A stretch of 50,123 nt of DNA, from the NCBI GenBank assembly GCA_016873165.1, contig VGXV01000026.1, positions 1-50,123 on the forward strand, given 5' to 3'. Both the position numbers and the translations under genes were made by a program. Shown here piece by piece: positions 9,325 to 19,162 of this stretch. How positions within the stretch are numbered: the first letter of the stretch is position 1; every line of letters begins with the position of its first letter. The DNA is from Planctomycetota bacterium. Its GTDB lineage: Bacteria > Planctomycetota > Brocadiia > Brocadiales > Brocadiaceae. Below the pieces are notes generated by a model that saw only the letters and a list, made by a program, of their open reading frames with translations, did not search any database and was not told the origin of the DNA.

Positions 9325-9554
9325 GCGGTGGCGAATGGAACTATTTCCATAGAAGATTTGTTTTGGAACTCGAATCTTTTTGTGAGGACATAAAGGAACG
9401 TTTTCCGTTACTTGCATCAAAATTGCTAGCAAAGGGAAAGATAGTCTGTGAAATTATAAATGATATCGATTACGATGTATCCGGAGATGAAACAATTCCG
9501 AATGACAGTGACTTCCAAAGAAAATCGATTGAAAAATTAAAGGACGATAATTGA
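9321..9554 (+). CDS. Small protein of the R-M island, unknown function
   Basis: A protein of 77 residues whose ATG overlaps the preceding stop (ATGA at 9321-9324) and whose stop overlaps the TTG start of res, so it is translationally coupled on both sides. AAGGGTGG lies at a good distance upstream. The N-terminus (MSGGEWNYFHRRFVLELESF) is followed by a predicted amphipathic helix region and an acidic C-terminal third. It has no Cys motif, membrane segment or recognisable enzyme motif. The strict coupling argues that it is a real gene and works with its neighbours, for instance as an assembly or regulatory subunit, but no function can be assigned from sequence. Confidence 0.7.
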   Translation: MSGGEWNYFHRRFVLELESFCEDIKERFPLLASKLLAKGKIVCEIINDIDYDVSGDETIPNDSDFQRKSIEKLKDDN

Positions 9555-12175
9555 AACTCCATTTCGACCCCAATCAGCAATATCAGATTGATGCGATTCG
9601 TTCCATCACAGATATATTCGAAGGTCAGCCTCTGAACCTGGGAGAATTCGGTTTTTCTTTAAATCCCGAAAGATTCCTTTTTCAGGAAGGCGGCATCGGC
9701 AACCGTTTGCTGATAACCGAAGAACAGATTTTAAAGAATGTCCGGGAAATTCAGAGGAAAAATGAAATACCCATTTCCGATACTCTGAACGGTATGCATT
9801 TTTCCGTTGAAATGGAAACCGGCACCGGAAAAACCTATGTATATCTCCGAACTATCTACGAGCTTAACAAAAAATATGGGTTTAAGAAATTTGTTATTGT
9901 TGTACCTTCCATCGCTATTCGTGAAGGCGTGTTGAAAAATCTGGAAATTACCTTTGAGCATTTCCAGAACCTTTACGATAAAATACCTGTCAATTTTGAT
10001 GTTTATGATTCCAAAAGAGTTTCCAGCCTGAGAAGTTTTGCGATAAATAATACCATTCAAATCCTTGTTATTAATATTGACTCGTTTGCCAAAGACGAAA
10101 ATATCATTAACAAGTTGAATGACAAATTGACCGGGAAAAAACCGATTGAATTCATTCGTGCCACATTGCCTATTGTAATAGTAGATGAGCCCCAAAACAT
10201 GGAAACCGATATCAGGAAAAAGGCGATTGAAAACCTTAATCCGCTCTGCACCCTGAGATATTCCGCTACACACACAAACCGTTATAATATGGTTTACAGC
10301 CTCGACCCTGTAAATGCATACGACCTTGGTCTGGTAAAACAAATAGAGGTCGATTCCATAGTCACGGAAAATGACTTCAACGATGCTTACCTTTGCCTTG
10401 AAAAAGTAACGGCAACAAAGACCCGTACCTCCGCTAAAATTAAAATTGATTGCAATACAGCGGATGGCGTAAAACGAAAATCCGTTACCGCAAAGGTTGG
10501 AGATGATTTATACGAATTATCCAATAAACGGGAAATTTACAAAAATGGCTACATCATAAACGGTATCGATATTTCCGAAAATCTGATTGAACTTTCAAAC
10601 GGTGAAACGGTTTTTGTGGGTGATACTTTTGGCAGCCTATCGGACGAAGTGATGAAAGTACAAATCAGAAAGACCGTTGAAGAACATTTTATAAAAGAAA
10701 GAAACCTGAAAACCAAAGGGATAAAAGTCCTTTCGCTTTTCTTTATAGACCGGGTAGCCAACTACCGGGACTATGATTCGGAAGGCAAACCGAAGAAAGG
10801 CAAATTTGCAGAATGGTTCGAGGAAATATTTACGGAAATATCAGGCAAAAATTCATTTAAAGACGTAATTCCTTTTGATGTTTCCGAAGTACACAACGGC
10901 TATTTTGCCGCAGATAAAAAGGGAAACTGGAAAGATACAAAGGGAAATACACAGGCTGATGATGATACCTTCAGGTTGATTATGAAGGATAAAGAAAGAC
11001 TTTTGGATATGAATGAACCGTTGCGGTTTATTTTCAGCCATTCGGCTTTACGTGAAGGGTGGGATAATCCGAATGTTTTTCAGATTTGCACCCTGAACGA
11101 AACGCAATCGGAACTCAAAAAAAGGCAGGAAATCGGGAGAGGTTTGAGACTCTCTGTTAATCAGGAAGGATTAAGAATATTCGATATGAACATCAACCGC
11201 TTAACGATTATTGCAAATGAAGCCTACGAAGATTTTGCCAGACAATTGCAATCCGAAATTGAGGAAGATTGCGGGGTATCTTTTGAGGGCAGGATTAAAA
11301 ATAAACAAAAAAGGGCAACTGTAAGATACAGAAAAGGGTTTGAGCTGGACGAGAAATTTAAAGAAATCTGGGACAGAATAAAATACCATACCACCTATCG
11401 GGTCGAATATGATACTTCCGAACTCATTAAAAAAGCCGCAAAAGCTGTCAATCAAATGCCGGCAATAAGAAAAGCCGTAATAAAGGCAACGAAAACTGCA
11501 TTGGAATTTGATAATTCCGGCATTGTCATGGAAACAAAGTCTTCTTATGTAACATCGCTGGAAGGTATTTTCGCTATTCCCGATGTGTTGTTTTATGTAC
11601 AGGAAAGAACAGGACTTACCCGTTCCACGATTTTTGAGATTCTTAAAACTTCTGGGCGGCTGGAGGATTTGTTAATCAATCCACAGCTTTTCCTTGATAA
11701 TACCATTACCGCTATACAAGATGTGCTTGCCGATGTAATGATTGATGGAATTAAATATGAAAAGATAGGGACGAAAGAATATGAAATGCGTTTGTTTGAG
11801 GATTATGAAATACATATCAGCGACCTGACTTTTAAAGTTCAAAATGAAGGCAAGACAATTTACAGCAATCTTGTGCCGCTTGATTCCAATGTTGAATACG
11901 AGTTTGCCAGAGAATGTGAAAACAGGGATGATATTGAATTCTACTTTAAACTTCCGTTCTGGTTTAAGATTAAAACACCAATCGGAAATTATAATCCTGA
12001 CTGGGCTTTGATAAAAAAGAATGAAAAGACGGTGTATTTTGTTGCCGAAACCAAATCAACAGGTCAGGAATTAATGGCCAGTGAAAAAAGAAAAATAAAG
12101 TGTGGCCATGCTCATTTTAATGAGTTTGAAGATGTAAAATACAGGCAGGTTGCAACCGTAGGAGACTTGGATTAA
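9551..12175 (+). CDS. res: Type III restriction enzyme, Res subunit (helicase-nuclease)
   Basis: An ATP-dependent superfamily 2 helicase/translocase of 874 residues with a C-terminal nuclease; with Mod it cleaves unmodified DNA after site recognition. Visible motifs are Walker A ETGTGKT (about 89-95), motif II DEPQ (about 212), motif VI QEIGRGLRL (about 525), and a C-terminal PD...ETK core (PDWALIKK about 815; VAETKST about 832-838). The length is normal for Res. The start is TTG 9551, overlapping the upstream stop by 4 bp, with AAAGGA about 8 bp before it; the sequence from there (MKLHFDPNQQYQIDAI) matches the typical Res N-terminus. No frameshift is seen, so the enzyme looks intact. Confidence 0.94.
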   Translation: MKLHFDPNQQYQIDAIRSITDIFEGQPLNLGEFGFSLNPERFLFQEGGIGNRLLITEEQILKNVREIQRKNEIPISDTLNGMHFSVEMETGTGKTYVYLRTIYELNKKYGFKKFVIVVPSIAIREGVLKNLEITFEHFQNLYDKIPVNFDVYDSKRVSSLRSFAINNTIQILVINIDSFAKDENIINKLNDKLTGKKPIEFIRATLPIVIVDEPQNMETDIRKKAIENLNPLCTLRYSATHTNRYNMVYSLDPVNAYDLGLVKQIEVDSIVTENDFNDAYLCLEKVTATKTRTSAKIKIDCNTADGVKRKSVTAKVGDDLYELSNKREIYKNGYIINGIDISENLIELSNGETVFVGDTFGSLSDEVMKVQIRKTVEEHFIKERNLKTKGIKVLSLFFIDRVANYRDYDSEGKPKKGKFAEWFEEIFTEISGKNSFKDVIPFDVSEVHNGYFAADKKGNWKDTKGNTQADDDTFRLIMKDKERLLDMNEPLRFIFSHSALREGWDNPNVFQICTLNETQSELKKRQEIGRGLRLSVNQEGLRIFDMNINRLTIIANEAYEDFARQLQSEIEEDCGVSFEGRIKNKQKRATVRYRKGFELDEKFKEIWDRIKYHTTYRVEYDTSELIKKAAKAVNQMPAIRKAVIKATKTALEFDNSGIVMETKSSYVTSLEGIFAIPDVLFYVQERTGLTRSTIFEILKTSGRLEDLLINPQLFLDNTITAIQDVLADVMIDGIKYEKIGTKEYEMRLFEDYEIHISDLTFKVQNEGKTIYSNLVPLDSNVEYEFARECENRDDIEFYFKLPFWFKIKTPIGNYNPDWALIKKNEKTVYFVAETKSTGQELMASEKRKIKCGHAHFNEFEDVKYRQVATVGDLD

Positions 12176-12235
12176 GATCTGCATTTTAAATTGTCTGTCT
12201 GTCCCATTAAAGAATTATTCCATATTGTGATTTAC

Positions 12236-12361
12236 TCATCTCTCACCCTTCATAGCTTTGTCTAAAAGATTATCAACGGCTTCTGCCTTTTTCCGGTCGT
12301 CATTGATAAGATATCGGACAAGTAAATTGGTATCTATAACAACCTTCTCAGTTCTTTCCAC
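12236..12361 (-). pseudogene. Truncated PIN-domain (VapC-type) toxin fragment
   Basis: A 41-codon reading frame on the minus strand starts at GTG 12361, overlapping the antitoxin stop. It encodes the first strand and helix of a PIN domain (VVIDTNLLVRYLINDD, with the first catalytic Asp at residue 10), then stops at 12236-12238. Intact PIN toxins are about 130 residues and carry three more acidic residues, all absent here. The bases between the stop and the end of res (12176-12235) show no continuation in any frame I could follow. The toxin therefore looks decapitated, and the breakpoint lies about 60 bp from the R-M island. Confidence 0.7.
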
Positions 12362-12605
12362 CGTTAATAATCCTCTTTCCCACTGCGTTTTTGACTTTTT
12401 CCCTTATCCCGTCAAAGGTTTCTCCCGTGTTTATATTTTTTAATAAACCTTTAAAGTCGCGAAGGGTTCTTGCCGGTTTAATGACAATCTTATTATCTTC
12501 CTTTTCAAAAACGACAACATTGCCTTCTTGTACATTCAAAAGTTTCCTCACTTCTTTTGGTAAGGTAATCTGACCTTTTGAGGTAATTTTTGCTGTCAGT
12601 GCCAT
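12348..12605 (-). CDS. AbrB/SpoVT-type antitoxin (VapB/MazE-like)
   Basis: A protein of 85 residues starting at 12605. The swapped-hairpin AbrB DNA-binding fold is recognisable in ITSKGQITLPKEVRKLLNV (about 6-24) and the following GNVVVFEKEDNKIVIKP strands. The C-terminal part would wrap around the toxin. The start is fixed by AGGAG 8 bp upstream; the longer frame reaching 12674 has no ribosome site and would run through the promoter. It is the first gene of a toxin-antitoxin operon whose toxin is now only a fragment. As an orphan antitoxin it could still repress its own promoter through the palindrome there. Confidence 0.88.
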   Translation of the reverse strand: MALTAKITSKGQITLPKEVRKLLNVQEGNVVVFEKEDNKIVIKPARTLRDFKGLLKNINTGETFDGIREKVKNAVGKRIINGGKN

Positions 12606-12633
12606 AATTATATTTCTCCTTACTAAAATATTT

Positions 12634-12674
12634 ATTCTTACAAGAATTATATGGATTGCAATTTTATTAGTCAA
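12634..12674 (-). promoter_or_regulatory. Sigma-70-type promoter and operator of the antitoxin gene
   Basis: Read on the minus strand there is TTGACT at 12674-12669, a 17-bp spacer and a perfect TATAAT at 12651-12646. Partly overlapping the -10 box is the dyad ATTCTT-AC-AAGAAT (12634-12647), a good candidate for the AbrB-type antitoxin's own operator. Confidence 0.75.
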
Positions 12675-12809
12675 GGAATCCCATGGGGCAGCTACATTTA
12701 ATTATCGACTTTAGTTGTTAACGATATCAGAATGTTTTCCTTCAATAATTGCTTCCCTCTAAAAAACTAATATCAAAATATTTCTGAAAGACAGAGTAAA
12801 CAGCAATAC

Positions 12810-12838
12810 TTTACAATAAATAATGATTATTGTATAGT
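12810..12838 (+). promoter_or_regulatory. Sigma-70-type promoter of the hybrid kinase gene
   Basis: TTTACA at 12810-12815, a 17-bp spacer and TATAGT at 12833-12838, placed 65 bp before the ATG at 12903. This fits a housekeeping promoter driving the kinase and probably the MASE1 kinase downstream. The remaining bases from 12675 to 12809 show no gene. Confidence 0.6.
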
Positions 12839-12902
12839 ATATGTTTAATGGCAGATATATAAATAAAAGCTACCCTGATAACTATTCACGAAAGGCATAT
12901 AA

Positions 12903-15900
12903 ATGCAATGCAATTTACATAAGCTATCGGTAACAGATATTCTCAAACTTTCAAAAAACATTAAAGAAAAATGTTCCGCACTTTCATACGTTGACGATGT
13001 GGCACAGGAGATATCGAAGATTCTCTATGAATCATTTACCACCGACGGCGGGAAGAATCCCTTTGCGCTTGTCCGCTTCTTCATCACATGTTCCCATGAT
13101 CAACTGCCGGAGGATATCCGGGCTTACCTACAGCGCAAGGAGCAGAAGAATATATTTTCTCCGGGAGACACCTATTTAACACTTATGGGCACTTACGGCG
13201 ACAGAGAGGAATGGAGAAATCGAAAAGACTCTAAAAACTATCAGGCATTCTCCCTTTCCGATCCGCAATTTCATGCCAAATTTCCCATGATTTCCGCTGT
13301 TTTCAGGCAGATAGGCATTGAAATATTAGCCGGTTCTCAATTGGACATGAGTATTTTGATAAAAGAACGGCATAAACGATTAGGCTTTTTTTGTGTAGAA
13401 AATGCCGTTGGAAACAAACTTATTCCTAAACAATCCGAATTTGTAGAACAGTTTGCCATTCAGTCCGCATTTGGTTTTGGAGGAATTTATCCTACCGGCA
13501 ATGCCTACATAATAATTATATTTTCCCGCGAAAAAGTCACGAAAGAATATTCCCGCTTGTTTCTCAGCCTTAATCCCGCAATAAAATGGTCTTCGCTGGA
13601 GCATGAGGCATCGGGAAATATCTTCAAAACAAGCGCTCTCTCTCCCCATGCGCCGAATATTTTCCGCCATACCGGCACAGAAAAGGATATACTTCCGACT
13701 CATGATGCGTTGTCGTCGCAAAAACAACCGATTGATATCGAAAAGGGAAAAACAACCGCGCTGATTGAAGAACTGGAGATCACAAATGAATATCTGATAC
13801 AAACGACAGAAGAATTAAGCACATCCCATACAATGATACGATCGGGCGAAGAAAAATTAAGGAAAATAACCGAATCGGCATTTGACGCGATCATTATCAT
13901 CGACTCACATGGAGCAATTAACTTCTGGAACGGCGCCGCAGAAACAATGTTTGGCTATAAAAGAGGAGAGGTCTTGGGAAAAGACGTCCACAAGGTAATT
14001 GTCCCTGAGACCTATTATGATAGTTACCTGACAGGCTTTTCACATTTCAGAAAAACCGGCACAGGCGCCCTTATAGGGAAAAAAATTATGCTGCCGGCGA
14101 TTAAAAAAGACGGAACGGAATTTTATGCCGAACATTCCTTTGCCGCATTCGGAACAAACGGAAGCTGGAGCGCCGTAAGTATAATAAGGGACTGCACCGA
14201 ACAAATTCAGAAACAGAATACTCTTATAAAGAATGAATTGATTTTAAAAACCGCTCAGAAAATAGCACACCTGGGATGCTGGGAATGGAATATTACCGAT
14301 AACTCTGAAACGTGGTCTGATGAGCAATTCAGGATTTTTGGCTATGAGCCGGAAGAAGTAGAAGCAACCTATGACCTCTTTCTTAACGCTCTGCATCCTG
14401 AAGACAAGGAAAAAGTCCTCAAGGCAGTGCACAACGCCTTTTATAACAATATTCCCTATAGCACAGAGTTCAGGATTATCCGTCCGGATAATACCATAAG
14501 AACCGTTCATTCACAGGGAAATATTTTCAGAGATGCGAACGGAATTCCCCTCCGGATGATAGGAACCATGCTTGATATTACCGAACGCAAATTAACTGAA
14601 GCAAGGCTGCGGGAACTTAACGAATCACTCGATCTTCTCGTTAAGGAACGCACAAAAGAGCTTGAAGAAAAAAATGAACTCTTTCTGCGAGAAATAATCA
14701 ACCGCAGAAAGATAGAAAATGCTTTGAGAGAAAGCGAAAATCGTTTCCGCGCAATGATTGAACAGGCGGCAGTCGGTGTTGCGCTTATCGAAACAAAAAC
14801 AGACCATTTCGTTTTGCTCAATAAAAAATACTGCGATATCGTTGGTTACACAATAGAAGAGATGTGTAAAATGACATTCCGTGAGATCACCCATCCCGAA
14901 GATTTGCCGGAAGATTTAAATAACATGCAGAAATTGATCAAAGGAAATATACGAGATTTCTCCATGGAAAAGAGATACATTCATAAAAATGGGTCTATTG
15001 TGTGGGTGAATTTAACGGTATCAGCGATGTGGGAAAAGGGGGAAACGCCCGACTTTCACATAGCAATTGTGGAAGACATAACCGAACGCAAGCAAATGGA
15101 AGAAAAACTGAAAAAACTCTCCCTTGCCGTAGAACAAAGTGTATGCACCATAGTAATAACAGATAAGGAGGGAACAATACAGTATGTAAATCCAAAATTC
15201 ACCGATGTGACCGGCTACACGTATAAAGAAGCAATTGGCCAAAATCCGCGCATTTTAAAATCAGGCAAAACACCTGATGAAGAATACAAAAAACTATGGG
15301 ACAGAATAACCTCAGGCAACAGTTGGCAGGGGGAATTTTATAATAAAAAGAAGAATGGCGATTATTTCTGGGAACTGGCAGAAATTTCACCTATTAAAGA
15401 CCGTAACGGCAACATAACAAATTATCTTGCAATTAAGGAAGATATTACCGAGAAAAAAAAGAAAGAGGAAGAACAGATACAACTGAAAGAACAGCTTTTT
15501 CACGCGCAAAGGCTGGAATCCATAGGAAGGTTGTCAGGAGGGATCGCTCATGATTTTAATAACTTTCTGATGGCAATATCAGGCTATACCAACTTACTGC
15601 AACTGATGTCACATGGGAACGAAAAGGCATTGGGCTATTTGCATAATATACATATTGCAACGGAAAAGGCAGCTCGCCTCACAAAAAACCTTCTCGCCTT
15701 CAGTAAAAAACAAGTGATTCAATCAAAACCGGAGAATATGAATACTATTATTAATGAAATAACCCCCCTCATACGGCAACTTATGGGCGAAGACATAAAC
15801 TGCATAACCGGTTCTCCAAATAATAAACTCATTGTCACTGTTGACAAATTACAAATTGAACAGGTATTGATGAATCTGGCAACGAACGCAAGAGATGCAA

Positions 15901-16631
15901 TGCCGGAGGGAGGAACGTTCACAATACAGACCTTTGTTGAACACATAGATGATGTCTTTATTGCCGCAAAGGGTTTCGGCATAAAAGGGACCTATGCCGC
16001 TGTTTCAATAAGCGACACAGGCACGGGCATGGATGAAGAAACAAAAGCAAAAATATTTGAACCCTTTTTTACCACAAAGGGAGCAGACAAAGGCACCGGC
16101 CTGGGACTTTCCACAACATACGGCATCGTAAAACAACATAACGGCTACATCGATGTTTCTACTAAAAAAGGAGCAGGGACGACGTTTACCCTTTACTTTC
16201 CCTTAAACACTCTGTCACAAGAAGAAGCTACGCAACCATCAGCAACCGGTGCGGTATTAACAAAAGGTTCCGAAACAATATTAGTTGCAGAAGACGATGA
16301 ATCCGTGAGAATTCTTATAAAAGAAGTACTGGAAAGGTTCGGTTACACCGTAATAGCGGCATCAGACGGCGAAGATGCAATACAAAAATATAAACAAAAT
16401 GCCGATGTGCTAAAACTACTCATCCTTGACGTAAAGATGCCCAAAAAAGACGGGAAAAAAGTGTATGATGAAGTGATGCTGGCAAATCCGGAAATGAAGA
16501 TTATTTTTCTCAGCGGCTACACCGATAGTATCATCCCGCAAGATGTAATGCAGAATAACAATGTACACTTCATACAAAAACCTGTATTGCCCACGAAATT
16601 AGTAAAACAGGTGAATGATATATTGAAATAA
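12903..16631 (+). CDS. Multi-PAS hybrid sensor histidine kinase with receiver domain
   Basis: A protein of 1242 residues without membrane segments, so probably a cytoplasmic sensor. In order: an N-terminal GAF-like sensor region (about 1-240), a linker coil, PAS at about 320-435, PAS about 445-560, a coiled coil about 565-605, PAS about 608-735, PAS about 740-860, a phosphoacceptor helix with His883 in GGIAHDFNN, and a HATPase_c domain with N-box NLATNARDAM, SDTGTGM and KGTGLGL boxes. A C-terminal receiver has Asp1176 in LILDVKMP. This order fits the HDFNN group of hybrid kinases. The receiver lacks a DNA-binding output, so the signal must pass on to another protein. The MASE1 hybrid kinase follows after 92 bp with the same C-terminal half, suggesting duplication. 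Confidence 0.92.
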   Translation: MQCNLHKLSVTDILKLSKNIKEKCSALSYVDDVAQEISKILYESFTTDGGKNPFALVRFFITCSHDQLPEDIRAYLQRKEQKNIFSPGDTYLTLMGTYGDREEWRNRKDSKNYQAFSLSDPQFHAKFPMISAVFRQIGIEILAGSQLDMSILIKERHKRLGFFCVENAVGNKLIPKQSEFVEQFAIQSAFGFGGIYPTGNAYIIIIFSREKVTKEYSRLFLSLNPAIKWSSLEHEASGNIFKTSALSPHAPNIFRHTGTEKDILPTHDALSSQKQPIDIEKGKTTALIEELEITNEYLIQTTEELSTSHTMIRSGEEKLRKITESAFDAIIIIDSHGAINFWNGAAETMFGYKRGEVLGKDVHKVIVPETYYDSYLTGFSHFRKTGTGALIGKKIMLPAIKKDGTEFYAEHSFAAFGTNGSWSAVSIIRDCTEQIQKQNTLIKNELILKTAQKIAHLGCWEWNITDNSETWSDEQFRIFGYEPEEVEATYDLFLNALHPEDKEKVLKAVHNAFYNNIPYSTEFRIIRPDNTIRTVHSQGNIFRDANGIPLRMIGTMLDITERKLTEARLRELNESLDLLVKERTKELEEKNELFLREIINRRKIENALRESENRFRAMIEQAAVGVALIETKTDHFVLLNKKYCDIVGYTIEEMCKMTFREITHPEDLPEDLNNMQKLIKGNIRDFSMEKRYIHKNGSIVWVNLTVSAMWEKGETPDFHIAIVEDITERKQMEEKLKKLSLAVEQSVCTIVITDKEGTIQYVNPKFTDVTGYTYKEAIGQNPRILKSGKTPDEEYKKLWDRITSGNSWQGEFYNKKKNGDYFWELAEISPIKDRNGNITNYLAIKEDITEKKKKEEEQIQLKEQLFHAQRLESIGRLSGGIAHDFNNFLMAISGYTNLLQLMSHGNEKALGYLHNIHIATEKAARLTKNLLAFSKKQVIQSKPENMNTIINEITPLIRQLMGEDINCITGSPNNKLIVTVDKLQIEQVLMNLATNARDAMPEGGTFTIQTFVEHIDDVFIAAKGFGIKGTYAAVSISDTGTGMDEETKAKIFEPFFTTKGADKGTGLGLSTTYGIVKQHNGYIDVSTKKGAGTTFTLYFPLNTLSQEEATQPSATGAVLTKGSETILVAEDDESVRILIKEVLERFGYTVIAASDGEDAIQKYKQNADVLKLLILDVKMPKKDGKKVYDEVMLANPEMKIIFLSGYTDSIIPQDVMQNNNVHFIQKPVLPTKLVKQVNDILK

Positions 16632-16723
16632 ACACAATTGACCGGCAATCAGGAGTCGGGAATTTTATGAGAAAATTAGTAGTTCATTAATACTATTTAT
16701 AAATATTTCAATTTAAAATCACC

Positions 16724-19162
16724 ATGATTTCCCAGTTAAAACATCTGCCCCTTGCAAAAACGGCGCTTATTGCATTTTTCTATTTTATCATCGCAAGAAT
16801 AGGTCTATTCATGTCCGTCGGGCATACAAATGCATCTCCGATATGGCTTCCGACGGGCTTTGCTTTGGCATCCGTTCTCTTATGGGGCAACGTTTCCTGT
16901 ATTGGTATTTTTGCCGGAGCGCTCACGGCAAACGCAGTATCGTTTGCAACTCATGGCTTTCCTCCTGCCACATCATTTTTCAGTTCCCTGTGCATTGGTG
17001 TGGGAAATACGCTGGAAGCTTTTATCGGCGCTTATTTTATCCGTAAATACATTGGGACAAAGGCAGATAACCTTTTTCTGAACACCAGGTTTATTATCAC
17101 ATTCATTATTTTTGGAGCAATTGTCTCCACTACAATAAGCGCCACCATTGGCATTGCCAGTATTTGTTCATGGTCTGTTGCCGGATGGAATGATTTCTTA
17201 TACTTATGGTGGGCATGGTGGTCTGGGGACATGGTAGGAGTCTTAGTTCTTGCCCCTTTTATGTTAGTCTGGCTGCGGGGGAAACCGGTTTTCAGCAAAA
17301 ATATTTCCTTGTTTAAAATAACCGTTATTTATGCATCTCTGCTTTTTGTGTTAATTTTAACATTTACTTTTAGAGATCATCTGAAACTTATACAATTCCA
17401 CCGGCTTGAATATTTAACAATCCCGATAATCTTATGGTCTATTTTCCAGTATGGCAAAAGAGGCGCGACAGTTTCTCTTATGCTTACCTGCGTGATAGCC
17501 TCTTATTTTACGGCAAAAGGCTATGGTCCTTTTATCATAGCGCCGCACAACGACCCATTGCTGCTATTACAACTTTACCTATCGGTTATCGCTGTTACCT
17601 CTCTCATTCTTACGGCAACTCTCGAAGAAAGAGAAATTATGAGCAGCAAATTGAAACTATCTGAGGCAAGATTGAGAGATCTTTATGAAAATGCGCCGGA
17701 TATGTACGTTACTGTTGATGCAATCACCGCAGAAATTCTCCAATGCAACAAAACTGCCGCTGATACACTCGGTTATGAAAATGACGAACTCATCGGAAAA
17801 TCGGTTTTCTTTGTTTATCACCCGGAATGTGTTGAAGACGCAAAAAAAATATTTTCAGCGATTAGAGAGAAAGGCGCAATTCACGACACCGAACTTCAAA
17901 TACAATGCAAAGACGGAAAAACAGTAGACGTCAATCTGAACGCATCTTCAATACGTGACGAAAAAGGAACTGTTATCCGCATCAGATATGTCTGGAGGGA
18001 CATAACCGGCCATAAAAGGGCTGAAAGGCAGATATATCTTGCCCAGAGGATGGAGACAATCGGCAGGCTTATCGGCAATATCGCACACGATTTTAATAAT
18101 ATTCTTATGGCAATTATAGGGTACTCGAAATTAATGCAAATGAAGTTGAAAGATGATAGTCCATTAAAGGAATATATCGATAATATCGTGCTCTCCGCTG
18201 AAAGGGCTTCGACTCTTATAAAAAACCTCCATTCCCTGGGAAAAAGTCAACCCATGGAACTAAAACCACTGGAATTAAATGCTGTTATAAAAAATGCTGA
18301 AAATCTCATGGCACGAGCCATTACTGAGGGCATAACGCTTCAATATGAATTTACCAATGAACCTTGCACAACCAATGCAAATGAAAGCCAACTTGAACAA
18401 ATATTGCTACACCTCGTAATAAATGCACGGGACGCAATTACGAAAGAGGGACAGATTACAATAAGGACAAAGGTAACCGAAACAGACCGCACTACATTCC
18501 CCGCATATATCCCGGGTAAATATGCCATGGTCTCTGTTTCAGACACAGGACATGGCATAGATGAAAAAATAAAAGAAAAGATTTTTGAACCTTTTTTTAC
18601 TACCAAGGGAAAAGAAAAAGGAACGGGGTTGGGTCTCTCGATGGTTTATGGCATGGTAAAGCAGCACAACGCTTACATTAATGTTTTCAGTGAAACCGGA
18701 AAAGGATCAAGATTCGAGATTTATTTTCCTTTCATTGATATTCCAAAGAAAGAAGAAACCATAGCAACGCAACAATTGCCCGTCTCCATCGAAGGAACAG
18801 AAACGTTATTAATAGCGGAAGATCAGGATGACGTACGGGATGTCTTGCAAAAAATTCTCGAAGACAAGGGATATATAATAATTACAGCAAAAGACGGGGA
18901 AGACGCCATAGCAAAATTTGAAAAACATAAAGACACTATTAAAATGTTGCTATTTGACGTAATAATGCCGAATAAAAATGGAAAAGAAGCGTATAATACA
19001 ATAAAAACCATGCAACCCGATATTAAAGCGCTCTTTTTGAGTGGTTACTCAAGTGATATTATTACCAATAAAACACTACAGGAAGAAGGGCTGTCTTTTA
19101 TTCATAAACCAGTCACACCCGGTGTTTTATTAGCAAAAATCAGAAACATCCTGGATACATAG
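16724..19162 (+). CDS. MASE1-PAS hybrid sensor histidine kinase with receiver domain
   Basis: A protein of 812 residues. The first 300 or so form a multi-helix MASE1-type membrane sensor (eight or so hydrophobic segments, with the characteristic [18 protein letters not shown] loop at about 39-56 and a [17 protein letters not shown] stretch). A PAS domain follows (about 310-440), then HisKA with His455 in GNIAHDFNN, HATPase_c ([31 protein letters not shown]) and a receiver with Asp745 in [12 protein letters not shown]1 is known as a membrane sensor in kinases and diguanylate cyclases; its ligand is generally unclear. It is likely in one transcript with the preceding kinase, and the two share their kinase-receiver module. 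Confidence 0.93.
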   Translation: MISQLKHLPLAKTALIAFFYFIIARIGLFMSVGHTNASPIWLPTGFALASVLLWGNVSCIGIFAGALTANAVSFATHGFPPATSFFSSLCIGVGNTLEAFIGAYFIRKYIGTKADNLFLNTRFIITFIIFGAIVSTTISATIGIASICSWSVAGWNDFLYLWWAWWSGDMVGVLVLAPFMLVWLRGKPVFSKNISLFKITVIYASLLFVLILTFTFRDHLKLIQFHRLEYLTIPIILWSIFQYGKRGATVSLMLTCVIASYFTAKGYGPFIIAPHNDPLLLLQLYLSVIAVTSLILTATLEEREIMSSKLKLSEARLRDLYENAPDMYVTVDAITAEILQCNKTAADTLGYENDELIGKSVFFVYHPECVEDAKKIFSAIREKGAIHDTELQIQCKDGKTVDVNLNASSIRDEKGTVIRIRYVWRDITGHKRAERQIYLAQRMETIGRLIGNIAHDFNNILMAIIGYSKLMQMKLKDDSPLKEYIDNIVLSAERASTLIKNLHSLGKSQPMELKPLELNAVIKNAENLMARAITEGITLQYEFTNEPCTTNANESQLEQILLHLVINARDAITKEGQITIRTKVTETDRTTFPAYIPGKYAMVSVSDTGHGIDEKIKEKIFEPFFTTKGKEKGTGLGLSMVYGMVKQHNAYINVFSETGKGSRFEIYFPFIDIPKKEETIATQQLPVSIEGTETLLIAEDQDDVRDVLQKILEDKGYIIITAKDGEDAIAKFEKHKDTIKMLLFDVIMPNKNGKEAYNTIKTMQPDIKALFLSGYSSDIITNKTLQEEGLSFIHKPVTPGVLLAKIRNILDT

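Noticed and set aside
9731..10342. 203-codon frame on the minus strand
   Set aside because: It lies entirely within the res gene, has no ribosome site and reads like a shadow of an AT-rich coding strand.
3763..12175. BREX or DISARM defence system
   Set aside because: The large methylase resembles PglX-type enzymes, but no BREX (BrxC, PglZ, BrxL) or DISARM (DrmA, DrmB) core gene is present.
12606..12674. Longer start for the antitoxin
   Set aside because: Those codons cover the clear TTGACT/TATAAT promoter and the operator.
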